Source: Paracoccus sp. C2R09 (GTDB lineage Bacteria; Pseudomonadota; Alphaproteobacteria; Rhodobacterales; Rhodobacteraceae). From it: a stretch of DNA of 64,000 bases. The notes under the pieces were generated by a model that was not told where the DNA came from, did no database searches, and saw only the letters and a list, made by a program, of their open reading frames with translations. The DNA lies in NCBI RefSeq assembly GCF_018860625.1, contig NZ_JAHKQB010000014.1, forward strand, positions 1 through 64,000. The letters are read 5' to 3'. This document shows, piece by piece, positions 55,759 to 64,000 of the stretch (position 1 is the stretch's first letter; each line of letters begins with the position of its first letter). The translations under genes were made by a program, and so were the position numbers.

Positions 55759-57897
55759 ATGTTTGATGTCGTGACGAAATCGATCCAGTGGGGCCAGGAA
55801 ACGCTCACGCTGGAAACGGGCAAGGTTGCCCGTCAGGCCGACGGCAGCGTCATCGCCACCCTTGGCGAGACGAGCGTGATGGCCAACGTGACCTTCGCGA
55901 AGGAACCGAAGCCCGGCCAGGACTTCTTCCCGCTGACGGTCCATTACCAGGAAAAATACTATGCCGCGGGCAAGGTGCCCGGCGGCTTCTTCAAGCGTGA
56001 GGCCCGTCCGTCCGAAAAAGAGACGCTGACCGCCCGCCTGATCGACCGCCCGATCCGCCCCCTGTTCGCACCCGGCTTCAAGCACGAAGTCCTGGTGATG
56101 TGCACCGTCCTGTCGCACGACCTGGTCAACGATCCCGACATCGTCGCCATGATCGCGGCATCGGCCGCGCTGACCATCTCGGGCGTGCCCTTCATGGGCC
56201 CGATCGGCGCCGCGCGCGTCGGCTTCTCGGATGGCGAATACGTGCTGAACCCCGAGGTTCAGGACATGGACCAGCTGCGCGGCAACCCCGAACAGCGTCT
56301 GGACCTGGTCGTCGCCGGCACCAAGGACGCCGTGATGATGGTCGAATCGGAAGCCTACGAGCTGACCGAGGAAGAGATGCTGGGCGCGGTCAAGTTCGGC
56401 CATGACGCCATGCAGCCGGTTCTGGACCTGATCATCGATCTGGCCGAAGCCGCCGCCAAGGAACCCTTCGATTTCAAATCGCCCGATTACAGCGCGCTCT
56501 ATGCCCGCGTGAAGGATCTGGGCGAGGCCGACATGCGCGCCGCCTATGCGATCCGCGACAAGTCGGACCGCCAGAACGCGATCGCCGCTGCCAAGACGAA
56601 GGTCAAGGAGCAGCTGTCCGAGGACGAGCTGGCCGATGCCAACCTGGGTTCGGCGCTCAAGAAGCTGGAATCGGGCATCCTGCGCGGCGACATCATCGAG
56701 GGCGGCGCCCGGATCGACGGCCGCGACACCAAGACCGTTCGCGCCATCGAGAGCCAGGTCGGCATCCTGCCGCGCACCCACGGTTCGGCCCTGTTCACCC
56801 GCGGTGAAACCCAGGCGCTGGTCGTGACCACGCTCGGCACCGGCGACGACGAACAGATCATCGACGCGCTGCACGGCAACTTCCGTTCGAACTTCCTGCT
56901 GCACTACAACTTCCCCCCCTATTCGGTGGGCGAGGTCGGCCGCGTGGGTTCGCCCGGTCGCCGCGAGATCGGCCACGGCAAGCTGGCATGGCGCGCGCTT
57001 CAGGCCGTGCTGCCCGCACCGACCGATTTCCCCTACACCATCCGCCTCGTCTCCGAGATCACCGAATCGAACGGTTCGTCCTCGATGGCGTCGGTCTGCG
57101 GTGGTTCGCTGTCGATGATGGATGCGGGCGTTCCGCTGAAGGCACCGGTCGCGGGCGTCGCGATGGGCCTGATCCTGGAAGATGACGGCCGCTTCGCCGT
57201 GCTGACCGACATCCTGGGCGACGAGGATCACCTCGGCGACATGGACTTCAAGGTCGCGGGCACCGAGGCTGGCATCACCAGCCTGCAGATGGACATCAAG
57301 GTCCAGGGCATCACGCCCCAGATCATGGAACAGGCGCTGGCACAGGCCAAGGACGGCCGCATGCACATCCTGTCCGAGATGTCGAAGGCCATCACCGAGG
57401 CCGGCAGCTTCTCGGCCCACGCCCCGCGCATCGAGACGATGCAGATCCCGACCGACAAGATCCGCGAAGTGATCGGTTCGGGCGGCAAGGTCATCCGCGA
57501 GATCGTCGAGGTTTCGGGCGCGAAGGTCGACATCAACGACGACGGCACGATCAAGATCGCGTCCTCGAACGGCGATGCGATCCAGAAGGCCTACGACATG
57601 ATCTATTCGATCGTGGCGGAACCCGAAGAGGGCAAGATCTATACCGGCAAGGTCGTCAAGCTGGTCGATTTCGGCGCCTTCGTGAACTTCTTCGGCAAGC
57701 GCGACGGTCTGGTCCACGTGTCCCAGATCGCCAACAAGCGCCTCGGCCATCCGTCCGAGCTGCTGAAGGAAGGCCAGGAAGTGAAGGTCAAGCTGCTGGG
57801 CTTCGACGATCGCGGCAAGGTCCGTCTGGGCATGCGCATGGTCGATCAGGAGACCGGCGAGGAGATCGTCGAGAAGAAGGAAGAAGCGACCGAGTGA
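55759..57897 (+). CDS. pnp: Polyribonucleotide nucleotidyltransferase (PNPase)
   Basis: A 712-residue phosphorolytic 3'-5' exoribonuclease. It has two RNase PH domains (about 1-215 and 315-545) with [14 protein letters not shown] and the active-site segment [20 protein letters not shown], then a KH domain (about 555-615, [15 protein letters not shown]) and an S1 domain (about 620-695, [15 protein letters not shown]). The start at 55759 (MFDVVTKS) is preceded by AGAGGAAA and matches the family N terminus. Followed by a strong terminator. Confidence 0.97.
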   Translation: MFDVVTKSIQWGQETLTLETGKVARQADGSVIATLGETSVMANVTFAKEPKPGQDFFPLTVHYQEKYYAAGKVPGGFFKREARPSEKETLTARLIDRPIRPLFAPGFKHEVLVMCTVLSHDLVNDPDIVAMIAASAALTISGVPFMGPIGAARVGFSDGEYVLNPEVQDMDQLRGNPEQRLDLVVAGTKDAVMMVESEAYELTEEEMLGAVKFGHDAMQPVLDLIIDLAEAAAKEPFDFKSPDYSALYARVKDLGEADMRAAYAIRDKSDRQNAIAAAKTKVKEQLSEDELADANLGSALKKLESGILRGDIIEGGARIDGRDTKTVRAIESQVGILPRTHGSALFTRGETQALVVTTLGTGDDEQIIDALHGNFRSNFLLHYNFPPYSVGEVGRVGSPGRREIGHGKLAWRALQAVLPAPTDFPYTIRLVSEITESNGSSSMASVCGGSLSMMDAGVPLKAPVAGVAMGLILEDDGRFAVLTDILGDEDHLGDMDFKVAGTEAGITSLQMDIKVQGITPQIMEQALAQAKDGRMHILSEMSKAITEAGSFSAHAPRIETMQIPTDKIREVIGSGGKVIREIVEVSGAKVDINDDGTIKIASSNGDAIQKAYDMIYSIVAEPEEGKIYTGKVVKLVDFGAFVNFFGKRDGLVHVSQIANKRLGHPSELLKEGQEVKVKLLGFDDRGKVRLGMRMVDQETGEEIVEKKEEATE

Positions 57898-57918
57898 TCG
57901 GATCGTCTTTCTGAAAAA

Positions 57919-57950
57919 AAGGGCCCCGCGCGATCGCGGGGCCCTTCTTC
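57919..57950 (+). terminator. Intrinsic terminator after pnp
   Basis: A twelve base-pair stem AAGGGCCCCGCG with CGCGGGGCCCTT, loop CGAT, then CTTC. A preceding A run allows weak leftward action too. Confidence 0.85.
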
Positions 57951-58010
57951 GTTCGGGGGCCACGGGGATTTGCATTTGCATCCGCGGCGTATTCCAGCAG
58001 AGATGCCTGC

Positions 58011-58898
58011 ATGACGATCAGCCCGCATTTCGCAATCCTGTCGCGCCTGCCACCCGCCCTGCGGGGGCCGCTGCTGCAGTTCCTGACCCGTGACATGGAT
58101 CTGGATGCGGAAACGCTGCGGGGCAGGCGGGTTCTGATCCTGGGGTCCGCCTCGTGCCTGGCCGAGGATCTGCACGCGCTGGACAGCGCCGGCTACGATC
58201 TGCTGGTGCGGTTCAACAACGGGCTGGATACGCCCATGCCCCTGCGCGGACACGATCCGCTGCATTGCGACCTGCTGTTCCATTCGCTGACGGATGATGC
58301 CCGCCCGGTGACGCCGGCCAAGCTGGAACGCGCGGGCGTGCGCTGCATCGTCCACCGGACCGCCACCAGAAGCGCGCTGCTGAACACGCTGACCGAGGCG
58401 CGGCGCCTGCAGGGTTGCGCAATGGCGCGCATTCCACTGGAACGCTACCGCGCCCTGTCGCACAGGTTGGGCGGGGCCAGCCCCAGTTCGGGGCTCGTGG
58501 CGGTATCCGTCATGCTGGAAATGCCCGTGGCGGAACTGGCCATCGCGGGCTTCACCTTCTTCTCGACGCGCTATGTCGCGGGATACGACGATGCCGTGGA
58601 CACGGACGAGGCGGCGCGCCGCCGCATCGCCGCCGCCGGACATCACGATCCCGCAGCCGAGGCCGCGGTCCTGGCCGAAGACGTCGCCGCGGCCGTGTCG
58701 CGCGGGCTGAAGGTGACGCTTGGGTCGAACGTGTTGCAGGCGATCGCCCGCGTGTCCGGGCGCGAAACCGACAGCCTGCTTGCCTGCGCCCCCCGATCCG
58801 GGTCAGAACCGCAGGTGCGAAATTCCGATCCCGGCGCCGAGAGTTCGGCACCGATGACACCAAGCGGCACGATATTGGGGGCACCTGCGGATGACTGA
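58011..58898 (+). CDS. GT29-like (sialyltransferase-type) glycosyltransferase
   Basis: A 295-residue protein without signal or membrane helix. Residues about 38-70 (RRVLILGSASCLAEDL then YDLLVRFNNG) resemble the L-sialylmotif of family GT29, which binds CMP-sugars, and about 155-185 (SPSSGLVAVSVMLE then AIAGFTFF) resemble the S-sialylmotif. A YDDAVDTD segment and a helical C terminus follow; the last 30 residues are low complexity. The donor and acceptor cannot be inferred; no sialic-acid synthesis genes are here. It overlaps the next gene by eight bases. Confidence 0.65.
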   Translation: MTISPHFAILSRLPPALRGPLLQFLTRDMDLDAETLRGRRVLILGSASCLAEDLHALDSAGYDLLVRFNNGLDTPMPLRGHDPLHCDLLFHSLTDDARPVTPAKLERAGVRCIVHRTATRSALLNTLTEARRLQGCAMARIPLERYRALSHRLGGASPSSGLVAVSVMLEMPVAELAIAGFTFFSTRYVAGYDDAVDTDEAARRRIAAAGHHDPAAEAAVLAEDVAAAVSRGLKVTLGSNVLQAIARVSGRETDSLLACAPRSGSEPQVRNSDPGAESSAPMTPSGTILGAPADD

Positions 58899-59673
58899 CC
58901 AGCCGGTCCTGATCCTGACGATGAAATGGGGCAGCCTCTATGGGGCCGAGGACGTGAACCGCCTGGCGCGCCAGGTGCGGCGTCACCTGTCGCGCCCGCA
59001 TCGGTTCATCTGCTTCACCGACGACGCACAGGGGCTGGAGCCGGGGATCGAGGCGATGGACCTGCCCGAGCTGGGCCTGCCCGAGGGACATGCCGACACG
59101 CGCTGGCGCAAGCTGGCGATCTTCCGCCCCGATCTGGCGGGGCTGTCGGGCACGGCGCTGTTTCTGGATATCGACCTGGTGGTCGTAGATGACCTGGCCC
59201 CGTTCTTCGACCTGCCGGGCGATTTCCGCATCATCCGCGACGACGACCTGTTCCGCCCCAAGCCCCTGCGCCGCCTGAACCCCGCGCGCGACCGCTTTCT
59301 GCACAGCGTCGGCAATTCCAGCGTCTTCCGCTTCGAGATCGGTCGGCACGCCTATGTGCTGGACGCCTATCTGGCCGACCCGGCCGCAGCGACCCGCGAT
59401 TACGAGATCAGCCAGCAGTTCCAGACCGCCCAGCTGGCCGCGCATGGCGATCTGGATTACTGGCCGAAGGGCTGGTGCGTCAGCTTCAAGAACGATTGCG
59501 TGGCGCCTTCGCTGCAAAGCTACCTCCGCGATCCGGCGCTGCCCGAGGGCGCGCGGATCGTCCTGTTCGCAGGCGCGCCCAAGATGGAGGACGTCTTCGC
59601 GGGGCGGGGCCACAAATGGTATCGGCGGATCGGACGAATCGACTGGCTGCGCGAGGCCTGGCAGGCAAGATGA
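58891..59673 (+). CDS. Glycosyltransferase-like protein (GT-A fold, GT8-type)
   Basis: A 260-residue protein. It opens LILTMKWGSLYGAEDVNRL, has HRFICFTDDAQGL, DTRWRKLAIFRPDL, and the metal-binding DxD motif in LFLDIDLVV (about 93-101). NSSVFRFEIG and SFKNDC follow. The layout (FICFTDD, K-RPDL, LDID) resembles family GT8 and related enzymes that use nucleotide sugars. It overlaps both neighbours by four to eight bases, so the three genes form one translation unit. Confidence 0.75.
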   Translation: MTDQPVLILTMKWGSLYGAEDVNRLARQVRRHLSRPHRFICFTDDAQGLEPGIEAMDLPELGLPEGHADTRWRKLAIFRPDLAGLSGTALFLDIDLVVVDDLAPFFDLPGDFRIIRDDDLFRPKPLRRLNPARDRFLHSVGNSSVFRFEIGRHAYVLDAYLADPAAATRDYEISQQFQTAQLAAHGDLDYWPKGWCVSFKNDCVAPSLQSYLRDPALPEGARIVLFAGAPKMEDVFAGRGHKWYRRIGRIDWLREAWQAR

Positions 59674-60503
59674 TCGGACAGCTGTTTCGCGGCCTCAAGC
59701 ATCGCCGCCGCATCGCCCGCGCCCTGGCGGGACTGGAGGCACCGGCCCCCGAGGCGCGGCCCCACGGGTTGCCCGGTCCGCTGGTCGTGTCGCTGACCAG
59801 CCATGCGGCGCGGTTCGGCACGCTGAAGCCCACGCTGCAGTCGATCCTGCGGCAGGATATCCGCCCCGATGCGGTGATCCTGTGGGTCGGGCAGGACGAT
59901 CTGGACCAGCTGCCGCGCAATATCCGCGATCTGCCCGGCCTCGAACTGCGCAGCTGCCGCGATCTGCGATCCTATACCAAGATCGTGCCGACGCTGCGTG
60001 CCCATCCGGATGCCCATGTCGTCACCGCCGATGACGATGTGCATTACGAACAGGGCTGGCTGGCGGGGCTGGTCGATGCCGCGCGGAACGGTGCCGCCGT
60101 CGCCTGTCACCGCGCCCACCGTGTCGCGATGGAGGCGCCGGGCCGGCCCGCGCCCTACGACATGTGGGACCACAACATCGATGCGCCCGACGCCGGTCCG
60201 CAGGTCTTCCTGACGGGCGTCTGCGGGGTGATCTATGCCCCCGGCGCGCTGCATCCTGACGTGCTGCGCGACGACCTGTTCACGACGCTCGCGCCCAGTT
60301 CGGACGATGTGTGGCTCTATTGGATGCACCGGTTGAACGGGGTCGAGGCCGTCAAGATCGGGGGGCGTCGCCGCATCCTCGAATGGGAGGGCAGCCAGGA
60401 CATCTGCCTGCGCCAGACGAACACGCAGGCCGGAACCGGGAACGACCGGGCCATCGCCGCGCTGATGGACCGCTATGGCTGGCCCGGGGGCGCGAAAGCC
60501 TGA
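59670..60503 (+). CDS. Glycosyltransferase-like protein (GT-A fold, GT2-type)
   Basis: A 277-residue soluble protein. It has VVSLTSHAARFGTLKPTLQSIL at the N terminus, VILWVGQDDLDQLP, RSYTKIVPTL, the DxD-type metal motif VVTADDDVHYEQGW (about 115-128), and FLTGVCGVIYAPGAL with a downstream APSSDDVWLYWM acceptor-side segment. This is the pattern of a family 2-like glycosyltransferase without membrane helices. The start overlaps the previous stop (ATGA). The acceptor is unknown; a polysaccharide or surface glycan is inferred. Confidence 0.75.
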   Translation: MIGQLFRGLKHRRRIARALAGLEAPAPEARPHGLPGPLVVSLTSHAARFGTLKPTLQSILRQDIRPDAVILWVGQDDLDQLPRNIRDLPGLELRSCRDLRSYTKIVPTLRAHPDAHVVTADDDVHYEQGWLAGLVDAARNGAAVACHRAHRVAMEAPGRPAPYDMWDHNIDAPDAGPQVFLTGVCGVIYAPGALHPDVLRDDLFTTLAPSSDDVWLYWMHRLNGVEAVKIGGRRRILEWEGSQDICLRQTNTQAGTGNDRAIAALMDRYGWPGGAKA

Positions 60504-60568
60504 GCCGCGCCCTTGCGGCCCGGGGGGCGCGGTGTCAGGCTGCGCCCCAAAGCCAAAGGAGGGCCAAG

Positions 60569-62020
60569 ATGTCCGATCTGCTGGACAAGCGTCAGTTCTA
60601 TATCGACGGTGCGTGGGTCGATCCCGCCGCCGCCCGCGACCTCGAGGTGATCGACCCCTCGACCGAAGAAGCCGTGGCCGTGATCTCGCTCGGGGATCAG
60701 GCCGATACCGACCACGCGGTCGCCGCCGCCAAGCGCGCCTTCCCCGCCTGGTCCGCCACCACGCGCGAGGAACGCCTGGCCGTGATGGAGCGCGTCCTTG
60801 CGGCCTACGAGGCCCGCATGGAGGAGATGGCGAAGGCCATCAGCCTGGAGATGGGCGCCCCGCAGGAAATGGCGCTGAATTCGCAGGCCAGTGCCGGGTC
60901 CTATCACATCCAGGTCTTCCTGGACGCGTTCCGCGATTTCGAATTCGTGCGTCCCCTGGGGCCGCATGCGCCGTCCTCGATGACCTCGTGGGAACCGATC
61001 GGCGTCGTGGGGCTGATCACGCCCTGGAACTGGCCGATGAACCAGGTGACGCTCAAGGTGATCCCGGCGATCCTGGCGGGCAATACCTGCGTGCTGAAAC
61101 CCTCCGAGATCGCGCCGCTGTCCTCGCATCTCTTTGCCGAGATCATGCACGAGGCGGGCGTGCCCGCGGGCGTGTTCAACCTGGTCAACGGCGACGGCAT
61201 GGGGGTGGGCAGCCAGCTGTCCACCCATCCCGATGTCGAGATGATCAGCTTCACCGGATCGACCCGGGCGGGCATCGCGATCACCAAGGCGGCGGCCGAC
61301 AGCCTGAAGAAGGTCGCGCTGGAACTGGGCGGCAAGGGGGCGAATGTCGTCTTCGCCGATGCCGACGACCAGGCGGTCGTGCGCGGGGCCCGGCATTGCT
61401 TCAACAATACCGGCCAGTCCTGCAATGCGCCGACGCGCATGCTGGTGGAACGCCCGATCTATGACCGCGCGGTCGAGACTGCGGCGAAGGTCGCGAACGA
61501 GACCGCCGTGGCCACGGCCCATCAGCCGGGCAAGCATATCGGGCCGGTCGTCAGCAAGGCGCAGTGGGACAAGATCCAGGACCTGATCCAGCAGGGCATC
61601 GACGAGGGCGCGCGTCTGGTGGCGGGCGGCACCGGCCTGCCCGAAGGCGTCAATCGCGGTTACTTCGTGCGTCCGACCGTCTTTGCCGACGTCTCGAACG
61701 ACATGACCATCGCCCAGCAGGAGATCTTCGGCCCCGTCCTGACGATCATCCCCTTCGATTCCGAGGACGAGGCCGTCCGCATCGCCAATGACACGCCCTA
61801 TGGCCTGACCAACTATGTCCAGTCGCAGGACGGGGCGCGCCGCAACCGCGTCGCCCGCCAGCTGCGTTCCGGCATGGTCGAGATGAACGGCGAATCCCGC
61901 GGTGCCGGTTCGGCCTTCGGCGGCGTGAAGATGTCGGGCCGCGCCCGCGAAGGCGGCGTCATGGGCCTCGAGGAGTTCATGGACAGCAAGTCCATCAGCG
62001 GCTGGGATGTCGACGCCTGA
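60569..62020 (+). CDS. NAD(P)-dependent aldehyde dehydrogenase
   Basis: A 483-residue enzyme of the aldehyde dehydrogenase superfamily. It shows the cofactor region ITPWNWPMNQ and KPSEIAPLSS, FTGSTRAG, the general-base glutamate in LELGGKGAN, the catalytic cysteine in NNTGQSCNAPTR and EIFGPVL near the C terminus. AAAGGAGG precedes the ATG. The natural aldehyde is unknown. It lies 66 bases after the glycosyltransferases and converges with the response regulator, with a six-base gap. Confidence 0.93.
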   Translation: MSDLLDKRQFYIDGAWVDPAAARDLEVIDPSTEEAVAVISLGDQADTDHAVAAAKRAFPAWSATTREERLAVMERVLAAYEARMEEMAKAISLEMGAPQEMALNSQASAGSYHIQVFLDAFRDFEFVRPLGPHAPSSMTSWEPIGVVGLITPWNWPMNQVTLKVIPAILAGNTCVLKPSEIAPLSSHLFAEIMHEAGVPAGVFNLVNGDGMGVGSQLSTHPDVEMISFTGSTRAGIAITKAAADSLKKVALELGGKGANVVFADADDQAVVRGARHCFNNTGQSCNAPTRMLVERPIYDRAVETAAKVANETAVATAHQPGKHIGPVVSKAQWDKIQDLIQQGIDEGARLVAGGTGLPEGVNRGYFVRPTVFADVSNDMTIAQQEIFGPVLTIIPFDSEDEAVRIANDTPYGLTNYVQSQDGARRNRVARQLRSGMVEMNGESRGAGSAFGGVKMSGRAREGGVMGLEEFMDSKSISGWDVDA

Positions 62021-62026
62021 GGGGCG

Positions 62027-62728
62027 TCACCCGATCTCTGCAAGAAATATGTAGCCCGCGCCATAGATCGTCTTGATCAGGCGCGGGTTCTTCGGATCCT
62101 CGCCCAGCTTCGTGCGCAGGCGGGAAATCCGCACGTCCATCGCCCGATCGAAGCTGTCGCCCGCCGCCCCGCCAAGCGTTTCCAGCATCTGCGCCCGCGT
62201 GATCAGGCGGCGCGGATTGTCGGTGAACAGGCGCAGCACCTCGGCCTCGGCATGGCTGAGGGGGGTTTCGACGCCGGTGGGCGAAATCAACGCATAGCGG
62301 TCGAAATCGGCAGTCCAGCCGGCAAAGCGCAGGGTCTGGGCGCGCGTTGTCGTGTCGCGGGCCGGGCGGCGCAGGCGCGCGCGGATGCGGGCCACCACCT
62401 CGGCCGGTTCGAAGGGCTTGATGATGTAATCGTCCGCGCCCAGCTCCAGCCCCGTCACCCGGTCCTGCACCTGCGCCCGCCCCGAGATGATGATGATCGC
62501 CGCCCCGGATTCGCTGGCCAGCCGATGCACCAGCGCCAGCCCGTCGCGGTCGGGCAGGCCCAGATCGATCAGGCAGGCATCGGGGGTGATACGGCGCAGG
62601 GCGGCCTCGAACTCGGTCGCGCGGGAAAAGGACTGCGTGCGGTACCCCGCCTGCTCCAGCGCCTGGGACAGAAGGCGGCGGATCTCGGGTTCGTCGTCCA
62701 GGATGGCGATCAGCGGCGTGTCGGTCAT
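62027..62728 (-). CDS. OmpR-family response regulator
   Basis: A 233-residue transcription factor. The receiver domain (about 5-120) has acidic DDE, phosphoacceptor Asp in CLIDLGLPDRDG (about 55), and KPF with the conserved lysine. A winged-helix DNA-binding domain (about 135-230) ends DVRISRLRTKLGED and IYGAGYIFL. Its ATG overlaps the kinase stop (ATGA), so the pair is one two-component system. The regulated genes are not evident. Confidence 0.94.
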   Translation of the reverse strand: MTDTPLIAILDDEPEIRRLLSQALEQAGYRTQSFSRATEFEAALRRITPDACLIDLGLPDRDGLALVHRLASESGAAIIIISGRAQVQDRVTGLELGADDYIIKPFEPAEVVARIRARLRRPARDTTTRAQTLRFAGWTADFDRYALISPTGVETPLSHAEAEVLRLFTDNPRRLITRAQMLETLGGAAGDSFDRAMDVRISRLRTKLGEDPKNPRLIKTIYGAGYIFLAEIG

Positions 62729-64000
62729 GCGGTATCCGGTATGGCGTGACGGATGGTGGCGGCCAGCCGTGCGGTGGTGAAGGGCTTGGTCAGGACCGGG
62801 CAGCCCGCGCCTTCGCGCAGGGGGTGGCCGGGGGGCAGGGATGTCATGGCGACCATCGGGCGGTCACCTGCCAGATCCAGCCCCAGGCCGTCGCCCAGCT
62901 GGATGTCGGTCAGCACCGCGTCGAGGCCCGGCAGGTCGGACAGGGCGCGGGCCTCGGACAGGGTGGCGGCCTCGATCACGGAATGCCCGAGCGAGGTCAG
63001 CTGGTCGCGGACCTGTGCGCGGATCTGATCGTCATCCTCGACCAGCAGGATCATGCGGGGCGCGACAGGCCGCCAAGGCAGGCGTAGCGCCACGCGCGCA
63101 CCGCCCCCGTGATCGTTCGCCAGCCGCAAGGTGCCGCCCGACAGCTTGGCCATGTCATAGACCATCGACAGCCCCAGCCCGGACCCCTGGCCCTTCTTGG
63201 TGGTGAAGAAGGGCTCGGTCGCGCGGGACAGGGCCTCGGGGGCGAAGCCCGCGCCCTGATCGGCCAGTTCGATCGCCAGCCAGTCGCCGGTTCGCTGCGC
63301 ATGCAGCGTGACCGTGCCGCCACCCGGCATCGCGGCATCGGCGTTCAGGATCAGGTTCAGCACGGCATCCTGCAGCGCGCCCGCATCCAGCATCTGCTTG
63401 CCGGGGGGCAGATCCAGATCCAGCCGCAGCGCGACACCCTCGGACAGGGCGGGGCGGGCAAGCTGGGCCACCTCGAACAGCAGGGCCGCGGGGTCGGCCG
63501 GTTCCTGTGCAGGTTCGCGCGGGCCTGAAATGCGCGCCAGACGGTCCAGCAGCGCAGCCCCGCGCCGGGCCGCGGTCAGGGTGCCCTGCACGTCCTCCTG
63601 CGCATCGGGGGGCAGGTCGCGCGCCGCCAGCCGTCCCTGCAGCCCCAGGATGATGGTCAGCAGGTTCCCGAAATCATGCGCCATGCCCGCCGTCAGCTGC
63701 GCCGCCAGCGTGCGCTTGCCCGCATGGGCCAGCGCCTCGCGGGCCTGAACTTCGGCCGAGACGTCGGTGGACAGGATATAGACGCCGTGCCCTTCGTGGT
63801 CGGGCGTCAGCGCGATGCGGATGCGCCGCCCCGATCCGGGATGCGTGATCTCGAAGACCTGCGCGTCGCCTTCCAGCGCGCGGGCCATGTAGGGCAGCAG
63901 CGCAGCGCAGGTTTCGCGGCCCAGGGCCTGTTCCAGCGTCAGCCCCACGACATCCTGCGCGGCCCCCGGAAAGATCGCGGCCAGCCTGCGGTTCGAGAAG
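62725..64000 (-). CDS. Hybrid sensor histidine kinase (partial, runs off the window)
   Basis: The visible 425 residues start inside a PAS domain (NRRLAAIFPGA then YILSTDVSAEVQAREAL) and continue with the H-box AGMAHDFGNLLTII, a HATPase domain (N box NLILNADAAMPGGG, GSGLGLSMVYDMAK), and a C-terminal receiver domain with LVEDDDQIR, DIQLGDG and LTKPF. The H box with HDFGN places it near hybrid kinases that may lack strict phosphatase motifs. The N terminus lies beyond 64000, so membrane segments and sensed signal are unknown. It overlaps the response regulator by ATGA. Confidence 0.92.
   Translation of the reverse strand, partial: FSNRRLAAIFPGAAQDVVGLTLEQALGRETCAALLPYMARALEGDAQVFEITHPGSGRRIRIALTPDHEGHGVYILSTDVSAEVQAREALAHAGKRTLAAQLTAGMAHDFGNLLTIILGLQGRLAARDLPPDAQEDVQGTLTAARRGAALLDRLARISGPREPAQEPADPAALLFEVAQLARPALSEGVALRLDLDLPPGKQMLDAGALQDAVLNLILNADAAMPGGGTVTLHAQRTGDWLAIELADQGAGFAPEALSRATEPFFTTKKGQGSGLGLSMVYDMAKLSGGTLRLANDHGGGARVALRLPWRPVAPRMILLVEDDDQIRAQVRDQLTSLGHSVIEAATLSEARALSDLPGLDAVLTDIQLGDGLGLDLAGDRPMVAMTSLPPGHPLREGAGCPVLTKPFTTARLAATIRHAIPDTA

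Noticed and set aside
55723-57981. A 752-codon open frame antisense to pnp
   Set aside because: It mirrors a complete pnp; no domain, no ribosome binding site.

Overview
The window looks like chromosomal DNA of a high-GC alphaproteobacterium of the Rhodobacteraceae, most like Paracoccus or a close relative. Supporting signs are the alphaproteobacterial form of L36, a bioBFDA operon, the leuC / small membrane gene / leuD arrangement, a VPLP-type C-terminal sorting signal, a CtrA-like site between divergent flagellar operons, and strong third-position GC with many ATGA/TGATG start-stop overlaps. The genus is an inference; no rRNA gene lies inside the window.

Layout. 1-1.7 kb: the 3' end of an initiator tRNA with its terminator, then two decayed IS3-family remnants in opposite orientation. 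1.7-3.5 kb: an endonuclease/exonuclease/phosphatase-fold lipoprotein gene split by one stop codon, a membrane protein of unknown role, and tRNA-Lys with its own promoter. 3.6-8.8 kb: dapF-mtaB, then xseB-ispA-dxs (isoprenoid precursors). 8.8-18.7 kb: two divergent flagellar operons, fliF-fliH-fliN-fliP leftward and fliL-orf-motE-motA-orf-flhA-fliR-flhB-fliJ-like rightward. 18.8-22.9 kb: biotin operon bioBFDA. 22.8-26.6 kb: leuC and leuD with a membrane gene between them, and a secreted phosphatase/nuclease-fold protein. 26.9-33.9 kb: an MscS channel, then rsfS-rlmH-gpmI-envC-like-ctpA-rppH. 33.9-34.3 kb: a hairpin-rich stretch ending in a leftward terminator, without an intact gene. 34.3-39.6 kb: bluB, a lytic transglycosylase, an aldo/keto reductase and a convergent/divergent kynurenine formamidase-kynureninase pair. 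39.7-44.9 kb: an RND efflux operon with two different adaptors. 45-53.5 kb: msrBA, a nitronate monooxygenase, a VPLP-tailed exported protein, clpB with a heat-shock-type promoter, pyrF, a membrane protein, a Nudix hydrolase and an N-formylglutamate amidohydrolase-like enzyme. 53.6-57.9 kb: tRNA-Val, rpmJ, an RTX-like repeat protein, rpsO and pnp. 58-60.5 kb: three overlapping glycosyltransferase-type genes, the first resembling family GT29 (sialyltransferases). 60.5-64 kb: an aldehyde dehydrogenase, then a response regulator and a hybrid histidine kinase that runs off the window.

Most of the window is ordinary core metabolism. The points most worth a second look are the DapF with serine where the second catalytic cysteine should be, the GT29-like gene and its two partners, the two-adaptor RND pump, the hairpin-rich region at 33.9-34.3 kb, the VPLP-tailed and RTX-like surface proteins, and the small uncharacterised genes inside the flagellar operon. 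I did not find a CRISPR array, a prophage, or a clearly unprecedented multi-gene system.
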